Below, piece by piece: positions 34,879 through 42,622 of a stretch of DNA of 64,000 bases. The DNA comes from an uncultured Clostridia bacterium (lineage in GTDB: Bacteria; Bacillota; Clostridia; Lachnospirales; Anaerotignaceae), in the NCBI GenBank assembly GCA_910587735.1, contig CAJUNT010000003.1:62001-126000 (forward strand), given 5' to 3'. The position numbers and the translations under genes are program-made. How positions within the stretch are numbered: the stretch's first letter is position 1; each line of letters opens with the position of its first letter. A model generated the notes under the pieces. It did not search any database. It had not been told where the DNA came from and saw nothing but the letters and a program-made list of their open reading frames with translations.

Positions 34879-35598
34879 TTAAGTTTCTCCATCTTCTTCT
34901 ATGTCTTCCATTTTGATAGGTTTAATTGGCAATCCTTGATGCATTTGCTGAAAATCAGACTCCTCTGCATACATTTCATTGATTTTATAAAGTAGTGTCA
35001 TTAAACTATCTGTTAAATGAACATTTTCAACAATAATATCATCTGGTACTTGTAAATCTACATGACTAAAATTCCACATACCTTTTATACCCCATTTTGC
35101 TAAGTCGTTTGCAACTTTTGCAGCTTGGGAACGAGGTAATGTAAGTATTGCTACATCAATATCATTATTTTTTATAAATTCCTCCATTTTATCAATATCA
35201 TATACTTCTACGCCTCTTATGGTCATACCAATCAAACGAGGGTTGACATCAAAAACAGCTTTTATGACAAAACCACGTTTTTCAAAGCTGGCATAATTGA
35301 CAAGTGCCTGCCCTATGTTTCCACCACCTACAACAATTAAGTGATAAACACGGTCTAAACCTAATATTTTTTTAATTTCATTGTAGAGATATTCTACATT
35401 GTAGCCATAGCCTTGTTGTCCAAATCCACCAAAGTTATTTAAGTCCTGACGGATTTGGGAAGCTGTAATATTCATTTTTACACTAAGCTCTTTAGAAGAA
35501 ATTCTTGTGATGTCACTTTCTAGCAAATCCCCTAAATAGCGGAAATATCTAGGCAATCTATTGATAACTGCCATTGAAACTTTCTTTTCATTGTCCAT
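34879..35598 (-). CDS. rex: Redox-sensing transcriptional repressor Rex
   Basis: Rex senses the NADH/NAD+ ratio and represses fermentative and respiratory genes. The 239-residue product has an N-terminal winged helix (RLPRYFRYLGDLLESDITRI, SSKELSVKMNITASQIRQDL) and a Rossmann domain (VVGGGNIGQALVNY). The frame opens earlier at a TTG (35607) only two bases after the GGAGAGG site, so the ATG at 35598 is the better start. A strong promoter lies upstream. Rnf, which interconverts ferredoxin and NADH, is encoded nearby and is a plausible target. Confidence 0.95.
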   Translation of the reverse strand: MDNEKKVSMAVINRLPRYFRYLGDLLESDITRISSKELSVKMNITASQIRQDLNNFGGFGQQGYGYNVEYLYNEIKKILGLDRVYHLIVVGGGNIGQALVNYASFEKRGFVIKAVFDVNPRLIGMTIRGVEVYDIDKMEEFIKNNDIDVAILTLPRSQAAKVANDLAKWGIKGMWNFSHVDLQVPDDIIVENVHLTDSLMTLLYKINEMYAEESDFQQMHQGLPIKPIKMEDIEEDGET

Positions 35599-35632
35599 AA
35601 TAACCAAATCCTCTCCGCTTTGACGTAATTTC

Positions 35633-35662
35633 AGTATAGCACTATTGTTATTTTATTGTCAA
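35633..35662 (-). promoter_or_regulatory. Vegetative promoter of rex
   Basis: On the minus strand TTGACA (35662-35657), an 18-base spacer, then TATACT (35638-35633), about 35 bases before the rex ATG. Confidence 0.75.
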
Positions 35663-35736
35663 CGATAAGTCTTTTATTTTATAATATTTTCTGATATGAT
35701 ACTATAGTAACTGTATTTTTATAGGAGGATTTCGTA

Positions 35737-37644
35737 ATGATATTAGCTTGTAAAGAAATTCAAAAAACATTTGGTGTCAATATCGTATTAGATAACATTA
35801 CATTTCATTTAGAACAAAAAGAAAAAGCGGCGATTGTAGGAGTAAATGGAGCTGGAAAGACAACATTGTTTAAAATATTAACAGGAGAAATAAATGCTGA
35901 TAGAGGGGAAATTTATTTAAAAAAAGAAACCTCAATAGGCTATTTAGCACAGAATCAGCAAATTGATACACAGACGACAATATTAGAAGAAATGATGAAT
36001 GTATTTGAAAAAGTACGCTGTGAAGAACAAAATCTTCGTGAAATGGAAAACAAAATGTCATACTTAGAGGGGAAAGAGTTGTCTGACTATATGGAAAAAT
36101 ATGCTCAAGCACAGCAGAAATTTGAGCATAGTGACAGTTATGGTTATGAAAGTCGTATAAAAGGTGTATTAAAAGGACTAGGATTTTTGGAAGAAGATTA
36201 CAATACACCCATTTGTCAGCTTTCAGGAGGACAAAAAACAAGAGTATATTTAAGTAAACTTTTACTTTCTAAACCAGATATACTACTTTTGGACGAACCT
36301 ACAAACCACTTAGATATTGCATCAATACAATGGCTGGAGGATTTTTTAAAGGGATATTCTGGAACAGTGCTTTTAATTTCTCATGATAGATATTTTTTGG
36401 ATAAAATTGTAACAAAAGTAATAGAGGTGGAAAATAAAAAATCTTATGTCTATGAAGGAAATTATACTTTTTACAGCAGACAAAAAAATATTAATAGAGA
36501 AATACAGCAAAAGGCTTATGAGGTACAGCAAAAAGAAATCAAACGTCAACAAGATGTTATTAAGACATTGCGTGCATTTAATAGAGAAAAGTCTATTAAA
36601 AGGGCAGAAAGCAGAGAAAAAGCATTACAACGTATGGAAAAATTGGAAAAGCCAGAAAATCTGCCTGCAAAAATGCGTTTGCGTTTGACTCCAAAAGTGA
36701 TAAGCGGAAATGATGTCATAAAAGTAGAAAATTTAAAAAAAGCATTTGATGAGTATTCACCATTATTTCAAAATGTTAGCTTTGAAGTAAAAAGAGGAGA
36801 AAAAGTTGCAATTATTGGTGCAAATGGAGTTGGAAAAAGTACGCTTTTTAAAATACTGCTGGGAAAGGTACATCAAACTAAAGGAGAAATTAATATTGGA
36901 ACAAATGTTCATATTGGATATTATGACCAAGAACAGCAACAATTAGATGAAACAAAAACAATATTTCAAGAAATTGCGGATGCATATCCTACTATGGACA
37001 ATGGAAAAATTAGAAATGTGTTAGCAGCATTTGTTTTTACAGGAGACGATATTTATAAAAATATTTCCTCATTAAGCGGAGGAGAAAAGGGACGTGTTTC
37101 TCTTGCTAAAATTATGCTTTCTAATGCCAATTTAATTATGCTGGACGAGCCTACAAACCATTTAGATATGTATTCTAAAGAAATATTAGAAGATGCATTA
37201 AATTGTTATGAAGGAACTGTGGTTTATATTTCTCATGACAGATATTTTATTAATAGAACAGCACAAAGAATATTAGAACTAACACCCACAGGAGTGAATC
37301 AGTATTTAGGAGATTATCAATATTACTTAGAAAAAAGGGAGGAAATACAGTCACAACAATATGAAAAAAAAATAGAAACAAGTCAAATAAATACTACTCC
37401 CTCAGAAGGTAAAGTAGATTGGATAAAACAAAAACAAATACAATCAGAGCAGAGAAAAGCCGCAGCAAAAATAAACCGTGTAGAAAAAGAAATAGAACAA
37501 ACAGAGCAAAAAATAGAACAGTTAAATGTTATGCTAGAACAAGCAAGTTCAGATTTTAATAAAGCACAAGAATTATTTGAACAAAAAACAATATTAGAAC
37601 AGTCACTTGAAGAACTTTATCAAAAGTGGGAAGAACTGCAATAA
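35737..37644 (+). CDS. ABC-F family ATPase
   Basis: This is a soluble ABC protein of 635 residues with two nucleotide-binding domains and no membrane segments. Walker A motifs are GVNGAGKTT (about 34) and GANGVGKST (about 365). Signature motifs LSGGQKTR and LSGGEKGR and Walker B LLLDEPTNHLD and IMLDEPTNHLD follow. A P-site tRNA-interaction linker (about 240-310) and a C-terminal coiled coil (about 555-635) complete the ABC-F plan. Relatives (Uup, YdiF, YfmR, EttA) act on the ribosome, resolving stalls or conferring antibiotic resistance. Sequence alone does not say which. The ribosome binding site is ATAGGAGG. Confidence 0.9.
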   Translation: MILACKEIQKTFGVNIVLDNITFHLEQKEKAAIVGVNGAGKTTLFKILTGEINADRGEIYLKKETSIGYLAQNQQIDTQTTILEEMMNVFEKVRCEEQNLREMENKMSYLEGKELSDYMEKYAQAQQKFEHSDSYGYESRIKGVLKGLGFLEEDYNTPICQLSGGQKTRVYLSKLLLSKPDILLLDEPTNHLDIASIQWLEDFLKGYSGTVLLISHDRYFLDKIVTKVIEVENKKSYVYEGNYTFYSRQKNINREIQQKAYEVQQKEIKRQQDVIKTLRAFNREKSIKRAESREKALQRMEKLEKPENLPAKMRLRLTPKVISGNDVIKVENLKKAFDEYSPLFQNVSFEVKRGEKVAIIGANGVGKSTLFKILLGKVHQTKGEINIGTNVHIGYYDQEQQQLDETKTIFQEIADAYPTMDNGKIRNVLAAFVFTGDDIYKNISSLSGGEKGRVSLAKIMLSNANLIMLDEPTNHLDMYSKEILEDALNCYEGTVVYISHDRYFINRTAQRILELTPTGVNQYLGDYQYYLEKREEIQSQQYEKKIETSQINTTPSEGKVDWIKQKQIQSEQRKAAAKINRVEKEIEQTEQKIEQLNVMLEQASSDFNKAQELFEQKTILEQSLEELYQKWEELQ

Positions 37645-37680
37645 TAAAGTATAGTATGAAATATAAGAAAGGTTTTTATT

Positions 37681-37959
37681 ATGATAAATATATTGATTAG
37701 TTTGTTATTAGGTTTTTTAATTGGATATAAAAAAATTTTGAGTGAAAAAATGATACTATTGAATACAAAATTACAAACTGTTTTTTTACTGCTTTTAATA
37801 TTTGTTATGGGCATGAGTATTGGTATGGATAAAACAATATTTACACAACTTCCTACATTAGGGGGAACAGCATTTATATTTGCGGTTGCGGTTTGTATAG
37901 GTAGTGTAGTTGTGGTGTATGTAATTTCTCGTATTTTTTTTAGGGAGGATAAAAAATGA
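37681..37959 (+). CDS. LysO-family exporter, N-terminal half (DUF340)
   Basis: This 92-residue membrane protein has three hydrophobic segments matching the N-terminal part of the LysO (YbjE) lysine exporter family (LLLLIFVMGMSIGMDKTIF). In E. coli LysO is one protein of about 300 residues. Here the N- and C-terminal parts are separate genes overlapping by four bases (ATGA), and together they account for the full length. Split versions occur in Firmicutes. Confidence 0.8.
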   Translation: MINILISLLLGFLIGYKKILSEKMILLNTKLQTVFLLLLIFVMGMSIGMDKTIFTQLPTLGGTAFIFAVAVCIGSVVVVYVISRIFFREDKK

Positions 37960-38546
37960 GTATTGTAATATTGATAACACTTATTTTTGGCATTGTAACA
38001 GGTGTTTTTGCTGGAAATACCATAGATGGTATATTTGTAGAAAAAATGTCTTCTTTACTTTTATGGTTGCTACTTTTTTGTGTAGGAATTGATATGGGAT
38101 TAAATAAACAAGTTTTTGTTCAAATTAAAAAGTTAGGATTTAAAATATTATTGATACCCTTTGGCGTAGCAGTTGGCTCTCTTTTAGGAGGTAGCGTAGT
38201 ATCTTTGTTTTTTCCTCATACATTAAAAGAGTGTCTTGCTATTTCTTCAGGTATGGGGTGGTATAGTCTTTCAGGCATACTACTCACAAAAGCAGGAAAT
38301 ACTACAGGAGGTACAATTTCATTTTTAGCAAATGTAATGCGAGAGATGTTAACATTTATTAGTGTTCCTTTTATTGCAAAACATATTAATTATTATTGTG
38401 CTATTGCTCCAGGAGGAGCAACTGCAATGGATACTACACTTGCTATTATTTCAAGGAATACGAATGCTACGATTGCTGTAATGGCATTTGTGAGTGGTGT
38501 TTCTCTTACTATGATTGTACCAATATTAGTTCCTGTATTTCTATAA
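37956..38546 (+). CDS. lysO: LysO-family lysine exporter, C-terminal part
   Basis: This 196-residue polytopic membrane protein contains LLLFCVGIDMGLNKQVF, SSGMGWYSLSGILLTKAGN and IAPGGATAMDTTLAIISRNT, all typical of LysO/DUF340. It should export lysine or a toxic analogue together with the preceding short subunit. The start overlaps the previous gene, with AGGGAGG upstream. Confidence 0.85.
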   Translation: MSIVILITLIFGIVTGVFAGNTIDGIFVEKMSSLLLWLLLFCVGIDMGLNKQVFVQIKKLGFKILLIPFGVAVGSLLGGSVVSLFFPHTLKECLAISSGMGWYSLSGILLTKAGNTTGGTISFLANVMREMLTFISVPFIAKHINYYCAIAPGGATAMDTTLAIISRNTNATIAVMAFVSGVSLTMIVPILVPVFL

Positions 38547-38568
38547 TATGATTTTTTAACTATAAATA

Positions 38569-38610
38569 TAGCAGACTGAAATCTATTTTATAATGTATTT
38601 CAGTCTGCTA
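38569..38610. terminator. Bidirectional terminator between lysO and the DUF1349 gene
   Basis: A fourteen-base-pair perfect stem (TAGCAGACTGAAAT / ATTTCAGTCTGCTA), AT-rich flanks, between convergent genes. Confidence 0.75.
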
Positions 38611-38651
38611 ATAAAATATTTTTTATATACTTTGTAATGGAAGAAGTTAAT

Positions 38652-39242
38652 TTATTTATGTGCTTCCCATTTACATTCTGTAATGTACAAATCAGAAAAT
38701 GTTGCTTGAAAAGAAGAATTTTCAGGACTGCAAGCATAAATGCCAAATGATATTTCTTTATCTCCTTCTAATATATGGCATATACGCATTTGCTGAAAGT
38801 GTTTTCTATCTGTACTGTATTCAATACAATAGTCACTTTCTCTTCTGCTTAGTCTATACCACATTTCTTTTATAGAGGAAGAAATGTCTGTTGTAGCCCA
38901 GTCAGAATAACCATGATTTGTTACAACACTTCCTAATCTCTGAAACTGGTTATTTTCATATTCAGTAGATGCTTTTATCCAATTTTCACTATCAATATAT
39001 ATTATTATACCACATTGGTCAAAACGACATTTGCTGTCAAATTGTGTTTTAACTGTAAATGAAAAAAATTTTTCTGATGTTTTTGTTTGCAATATTGGAG
39101 CATTATCATTTTGAAAACCGTAATAAGTACGTTGCCATAAATCTGTTTTTGGTTCAGTAGTTATTTTAATATTTTGATTGTCTATATAAAATTGTTTTGG
39201 TTTTCTAATCCAATAAAGCTGTTCTTTTAAAAAGTATTTCAT
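38652..39242 (-). CDS. DUF1349 family beta-sandwich protein
   Basis: This is a 196-residue cytosolic-looking protein of the DUF1349 (concanavalin-like) family. DLWQRTYYGFQNDNAP, FDQCGIIIYIDSENWIKAS and MWYRLSRRESDYCIEYSTDG-like segments fit. Related proteins are thought to bind carbohydrates; function is not established. The frame is open upstream to 39302, but AAAGGAGT sets the ATG at 39242. Confidence 0.8.
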   Translation of the reverse strand: MKYFLKEQLYWIRKPKQFYIDNQNIKITTEPKTDLWQRTYYGFQNDNAPILQTKTSEKFFSFTVKTQFDSKCRFDQCGIIIYIDSENWIKASTEYENNQFQRLGSVVTNHGYSDWATTDISSSIKEMWYRLSRRESDYCIEYSTDRKHFQQMRICHILEGDKEISFGIYACSPENSSFQATFSDLYITECKWEAHK

Positions 39243-39313
39243 AATAGATACTCCTTTATCAATATTATTTTTGTATACAAAAATAACCCTTGCATTATTC
39301 AAGGGCTATACAC

Positions 39314-39397
39314 TGCGGACGACAGGACTTGAACCTGCACCGCCATAATGGGACAAGAATCTGAATCTTGCGCGTCTGCCAATTCCGCCACGTCCGC
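39314..39397 (-). tRNA. tRNA-Leu (anticodon CAG)
   Basis: On the minus strand the acceptor GCGGACG pairs with CGTCCGC, with discriminator A. The D-arm is TGGCGGAATTGGCAGACGC and the anticodon stem CAAGA/TCTTG encloses TTCAGAT, giving CAG. A long variable arm follows (class II tRNA) and the T-arm GCAGGTTCAAGTCCTGT. CCA is not encoded, consistent with the cca gene in this window. Confidence 0.96.
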
Positions 39398-39840
39398 ATG
39401 ATATTTATATCTTAGTCAGTATACTATAAATATAAAATGTTGTCAATATATTTTTGGAGTAGGAGAGTGGCTAAACACCCATTTAAAACCATGAGAATGG
39501 TACTTTCTAAATAACGATATAATTGCGTTCGCAAAAGATAAAGTTTTTTGTCAAACTTTTTTTCAAAAAAGTTTGTGAGGTGCAGGAGCAACGCTCCGCA
39601 AATAAAATAATACTATTTTGTTAAAATTTTGAAGGCTTTGCCTCAAATTTTCACTCACTTTCCCCAAAGGTGAGACAAAAATTTTATGAAAAACTTCGTT
39701 TTTCTGATAATAAATAAAAATAAAAATTATTTTTAAAACTACTCTTTTTGAATATTCCCGTGGAGTAGCTCAGAAAAGTTGTATAATATAGTAAAGTATA
39801 ATAGTTGTTTCAATATTAAATAAATTTGAGGTGAATAGAT
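39398..39840. other. Spacer containing a hairpin-rich repeat element
   Basis: No gene. The first 120 bases are AT-rich; the part from 39523 to 39704 is the repeat described separately. The last 130 bases carry the GAGGTG site of the following small gene. Confidence 0.5.
39523..39704 (+). repeat. Cluster of six consecutive hairpins, probable dispersed intergenic element
   Basis: Six stem-loops follow one another. They are TTGCG/CGCAA (39523), AAACTTTTT/AAAAAGTTT (39553), TGCAGGAGC/GCTCCGCA (39581), an AAATTTTGAAGGC/GCCTCAAATTT stem (39624), CTCACTTT/AAAGGTGAG (39654) and GAAAAAC/GTTTTTC (39688). The block is richer in G and C than its surroundings and not coding. Its style is that of dispersed palindromic elements of clostridial genomes. 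Only one copy is present here, so the repeat status is inferred. Confidence 0.5.
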
Positions 39841-40257
39841 ATGGACATAAAAGAAGCAAAAGAAAGATTATCATTTCATTCAGCAAGGAATGAAGATATT
39901 CATAATGTGAAATGGAAAAATGGTTTTTTAGGAAGTTTACGACCATTTTGCGGAGAATTGAGATATGAAAACTTTTATGATGTAATGGAATGTTTAGAAG
40001 CATTAAAATATGAAATTATGTCATCTACTATTGATAAAGATATTGTAGCAGACATTGTAAGTATTGTTCATTTAACAAGAGTATGGGTATCACCATATGG
40101 TATGTTAGGCAGTAATCACTTACTAACAGAAGAACAAACAAAACATATTTTAGCATGGTGTGATATTATTACAAATTGTTTTATGTATTTGTTAGATGAT
40201 GCAGAAGAAGAAGCATTTCTTGATTATAATGATTATTTGAATGGCAATTATTTTTAA
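39841..40257 (+). CDS. Small soluble protein of unknown function
   Basis: This is a 138-residue, acidic, mostly helical protein without signal or membrane segments; I do not recognise a family. It has an aromatic central stretch (VHLTRVWVSPYGMLGSNHLL) and an acidic end (DDAEEEAFLDYNDYLNGNYF). The ribosome binding site GAGGTG is well placed and codon use matches its neighbours, so it is probably real. Confidence 0.65.
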   Translation: MDIKEAKERLSFHSARNEDIHNVKWKNGFLGSLRPFCGELRYENFYDVMECLEALKYEIMSSTIDKDIVADIVSIVHLTRVWVSPYGMLGSNHLLTEEQTKHILAWCDIITNCFMYLLDDAEEEAFLDYNDYLNGNYF

Positions 40258-40319
40258 TACTATATATTGTAAAATATTAGTAAATGCTATTCGCTGTTAT
40301 ATTATAGTAAAACATAGAG

Positions 40320-40345
40320 AAAGCACAGAATAAATTCTGTGCTTT
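40320..40345. terminator. Hairpin after the small unknown gene
   Basis: AAAGCACAGAA / TTCTGTGCTTT, eleven pairs with a four-base loop. There is no T tract on the plus side, so it is a terminator-like hairpin only. Confidence 0.5.
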
Positions 40346-40349
40346 AAAA

Positions 40350-40569
40350 CTGTAAACCGCCTATCTGAACAAGGCAAAAATAAAGGAGTCGGCTCTGATT
40401 GTAATGACAAGCAGTGCCTGTGTATCAAATTGTAATCCCCAAAAGGTTACAGCAGACTTTCCCCAAAATCTGCTGATTTACAACTGATTTCTGTAACCTA
40501 TTATGTATGAAAATACAATAAATTACAAGTGGGAATAGTTCCTAAAAAAATTGGCTGAAACACTTGTAA
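40350..40569. ncRNA. Candidate structured RNA of unknown class
   Basis: This stretch is richer in G and C than its surroundings and full of pairing segments. GGTTACAG (40445-40452) pairs perfectly with CTGTAACC (40491-40498). CAGCAGA (40450-40456) pairs with TCTGCTG (40469-40475), overlapping the first stem and so partly exclusive of it. CTGTAAACC (40350) could also pair with GGTTACAG. Further on, TTACAAGTG (40523-40531) pairs with CACTTGTAA (40561-40569) around an inner GGAA/TTCC hairpin. No open frame covers it. I do not recognise 6S RNA, tmRNA, SRP RNA or a known riboswitch. Strand is uncertain. Confidence 0.4.
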
Positions 40570-40957
40570 ATACTCAAAAAATAGCGTTTTTACCTTTTGT
40601 TGTCATACAAAACATTTTATATATTTTCTATTTTGTTTAACCTATACAAAATAAATTTTTATATATTTTTATTTTATACAGGATTTCGCAGAAATAAATA
40701 AAGTGAAAAATCAGCAATAGTATAAAGAACTTTTTTGTGTATTTTTAAACAAAGATAGTGAATTTTTGAATATCAACATATTAGTAAATATAAAATAATG
40801 TATTATAATATATAAATGATATACATTAAATTTTGATAAATGTTTGTAGAAAATACTATAACAAAGGTGTATAATAAGTTATACTATCAATAGACAGTTT
40901 TTACTTTTTATATACAATAAAATGGTAAATATAAAAGTATTGATTAAGGAGTGTAAC

Positions 40958-41701
40958 ATGATAAATATAAATATGGTAACAAAATCTGCTGTAAATAAAA
41001 ACTCAATACTATCTGTTAATACAATAAATTGCCAAGGAACAAAAAATAAAAATAATATACAATCTGTTATGAAATCACATGAATGTAAAAATCAAACAAA
41101 TACGATATCATCAGTACAACAAAATACAGTATGTCCATACAAAGCAGTTCCTAAGTTATATAATAGTATACAAAAAGGTCAAAAGGTTGTTCTTTCTACA
41201 ATACCACTTTCTAAAATAGAAGTTTGTTTGGGGTGGAATACCACAAATAAAATGTGTGATGTAGATGTATCTGCATTTTTGATGGGAGAAAATGAAAAGG
41301 TGTTAGGAGATGACTGGTTTGTATTTTATGGACAAACAACTAGCCCAGATAAAAGTATAGAATTTGTTTCCGAAAGCAGTACAGACAGACAAAAAATACG
41401 AATTAATTTTAATAATATAGATAAAAGAATACAAAAAATTGTTTTTGTGCTAACAATTAATGAAGCATTTGAAAAAAAATTACATTTTGGAATGATAAAA
41501 GATGCTTATGTTAGAATTATGAATCAGCAGAATCACGAACTTGTCAGTTTTGTTATGACAGAATATTATACGAATGTCATTTCTATGATGATAGGAGAAT
41601 TATATATACATAAAGGAGTATGGAAATTTAATGCTGTAGGAAATGGTGTAGCAAAAGATTTAGCTGGTTTATGTAAATTATATGGTGTAGAAGTAGTGTA
41701 A
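40958..41701 (+). CDS. TerD-family protein with N-terminal extension
   Basis: The C-terminal 180 residues form a TerD/calcium-binding stress domain: KIEVCLGWNTTNKMCDVDVS, VSAFLMGENEKVLGDDWFVFYGQTTSP split across two strands, and GELYIHKGVWKFNAVGNGV. The first 60-70 residues are Asn/Lys/Ser/Thr-rich, low in complexity and absent from ordinary TerD proteins. Family members occur in tellurite and stress-response clusters of uncertain biochemistry. AAGGAGT sets the ATG at 40958, not the earlier in-frame ATG at 40922. The AIM24-type gene follows after 13 bases, presumably in one operon. Confidence 0.8.
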   Translation: MININMVTKSAVNKNSILSVNTINCQGTKNKNNIQSVMKSHECKNQTNTISSVQQNTVCPYKAVPKLYNSIQKGQKVVLSTIPLSKIEVCLGWNTTNKMCDVDVSAFLMGENEKVLGDDWFVFYGQTTSPDKSIEFVSESSTDRQKIRINFNNIDKRIQKIVFVLTINEAFEKKLHFGMIKDAYVRIMNQQNHELVSFVMTEYYTNVISMMIGELYIHKGVWKFNAVGNGVAKDLAGLCKLYGVEVV

Positions 41702-41714
41702 AAGGGAGGAAACT

Positions 41715-42455
41715 ATGTTAAAATTTGAAACAGTAAATGAATTAGCATTAAAAGTAACCTGTACAGGAAATGATACATTAATTGTAAAAGCAGGTACTTT
41801 TATATGTGGAGAAAATGTAGGATATAAAAATTATAAATTTGAAAAATTACTTCTTGGACCTCAACAAAATAGAGGACAAGCATTACTAGGGTCTTTTATG
41901 CGTCGTGTAACAGGAGAAAACCTTCCTCTTATGAAAGTAACAATGACTGGAGATAGTGCTACTTATTATGCAAATTATGGACAACACGTTATTGTATACC
42001 AGTTAGCAATGGGAGAAGTACTCTCTATTGAATCAGAAAATATACTTGCATTTACACCAGAATGTAAATATGATGTACGTTTTATAGGCTGTGGTGTAAT
42101 ATCTCAAAAAGGGCTTGCTACTTCTACATTAACTGGTATGGGTTCAAATTCTTATGTAGCAATATTAGTAGATGGAAATCCTATTGTGTTAAGTAATGTG
42201 CAAACAGGCAATACTATTGCGGTTGATCCTGATGCGGTGGTTTGTTGGATAGGAGAGGGACATTGTGACCCTGACATTAAAATGGACGTAAATTGGAAAA
42301 CATTTATAGGACAAACATCAGGAGAATCTTATAGCTTTGAATGGGGAGGACATCAAAGAGTATCTGTTATTATACAGCCAAATGAAAGAGCAAGCGGTAT
42401 AGATATCAGTATGGATGGTAGAAGGCTGGGGAATCGTCCAGATATACCACGATAA
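41715..42455 (+). CDS. AIM24 family protein (DUF124)
   Basis: This 246-residue beta-rich protein of the AIM24/TIGR00266 type has MKVTMTGDSATYYANYGQHV, GQALLGSFMRRVTGENLPLM and a late SYVAILVDGNPIVL strand. Bacterial members often sit with TerD-type genes; their role is unknown, possibly in membrane-associated stress responses. Start ATG follows AAAGGGAGG. A terminator follows. Confidence 0.8.
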   Translation: MLKFETVNELALKVTCTGNDTLIVKAGTFICGENVGYKNYKFEKLLLGPQQNRGQALLGSFMRRVTGENLPLMKVTMTGDSATYYANYGQHVIVYQLAMGEVLSIESENILAFTPECKYDVRFIGCGVISQKGLATSTLTGMGSNSYVAILVDGNPIVLSNVQTGNTIAVDPDAVVCWIGEGHCDPDIKMDVNWKTFIGQTSGESYSFEWGGHQRVSVIIQPNERASGIDISMDGRRLGNRPDIPR

Positions 42456-42460
42456 AAATA

Positions 42461-42494
42461 AGGGACATTGTATATAATGTCCCTAACTTTTTTA
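42461..42494 (+). terminator. Terminator of the TerD/AIM24 operon
   Basis: AGGGACATT / AATGTCCCT, nine pairs with a six-base loop, then AACTTTTTTA. Confidence 0.85.
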
Positions 42495-42622
42495 TTTTAT
42501 CAATGTTATCAAATGTTTGCAGATAATACAGCTACTTTTAAAAGTAAAATAACTGTACTATCTATATTAAGAGGTGGAAATATTATAATATCATTATTTT
42601 ATATCATATAAATAAAATAATG

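Larger units (their letters stand above)
40258..40957. other. Long spacer with a structured, GC-richer core
   Basis: About 700 bases without a gene. The first part holds a hairpin after the preceding gene and then a structured stretch (40350-40569) annotated as a candidate RNA. The remainder (40570-40957) is very AT-rich. It should contain the promoter of the TerD-family gene, which I could not pinpoint. Confidence 0.5.
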
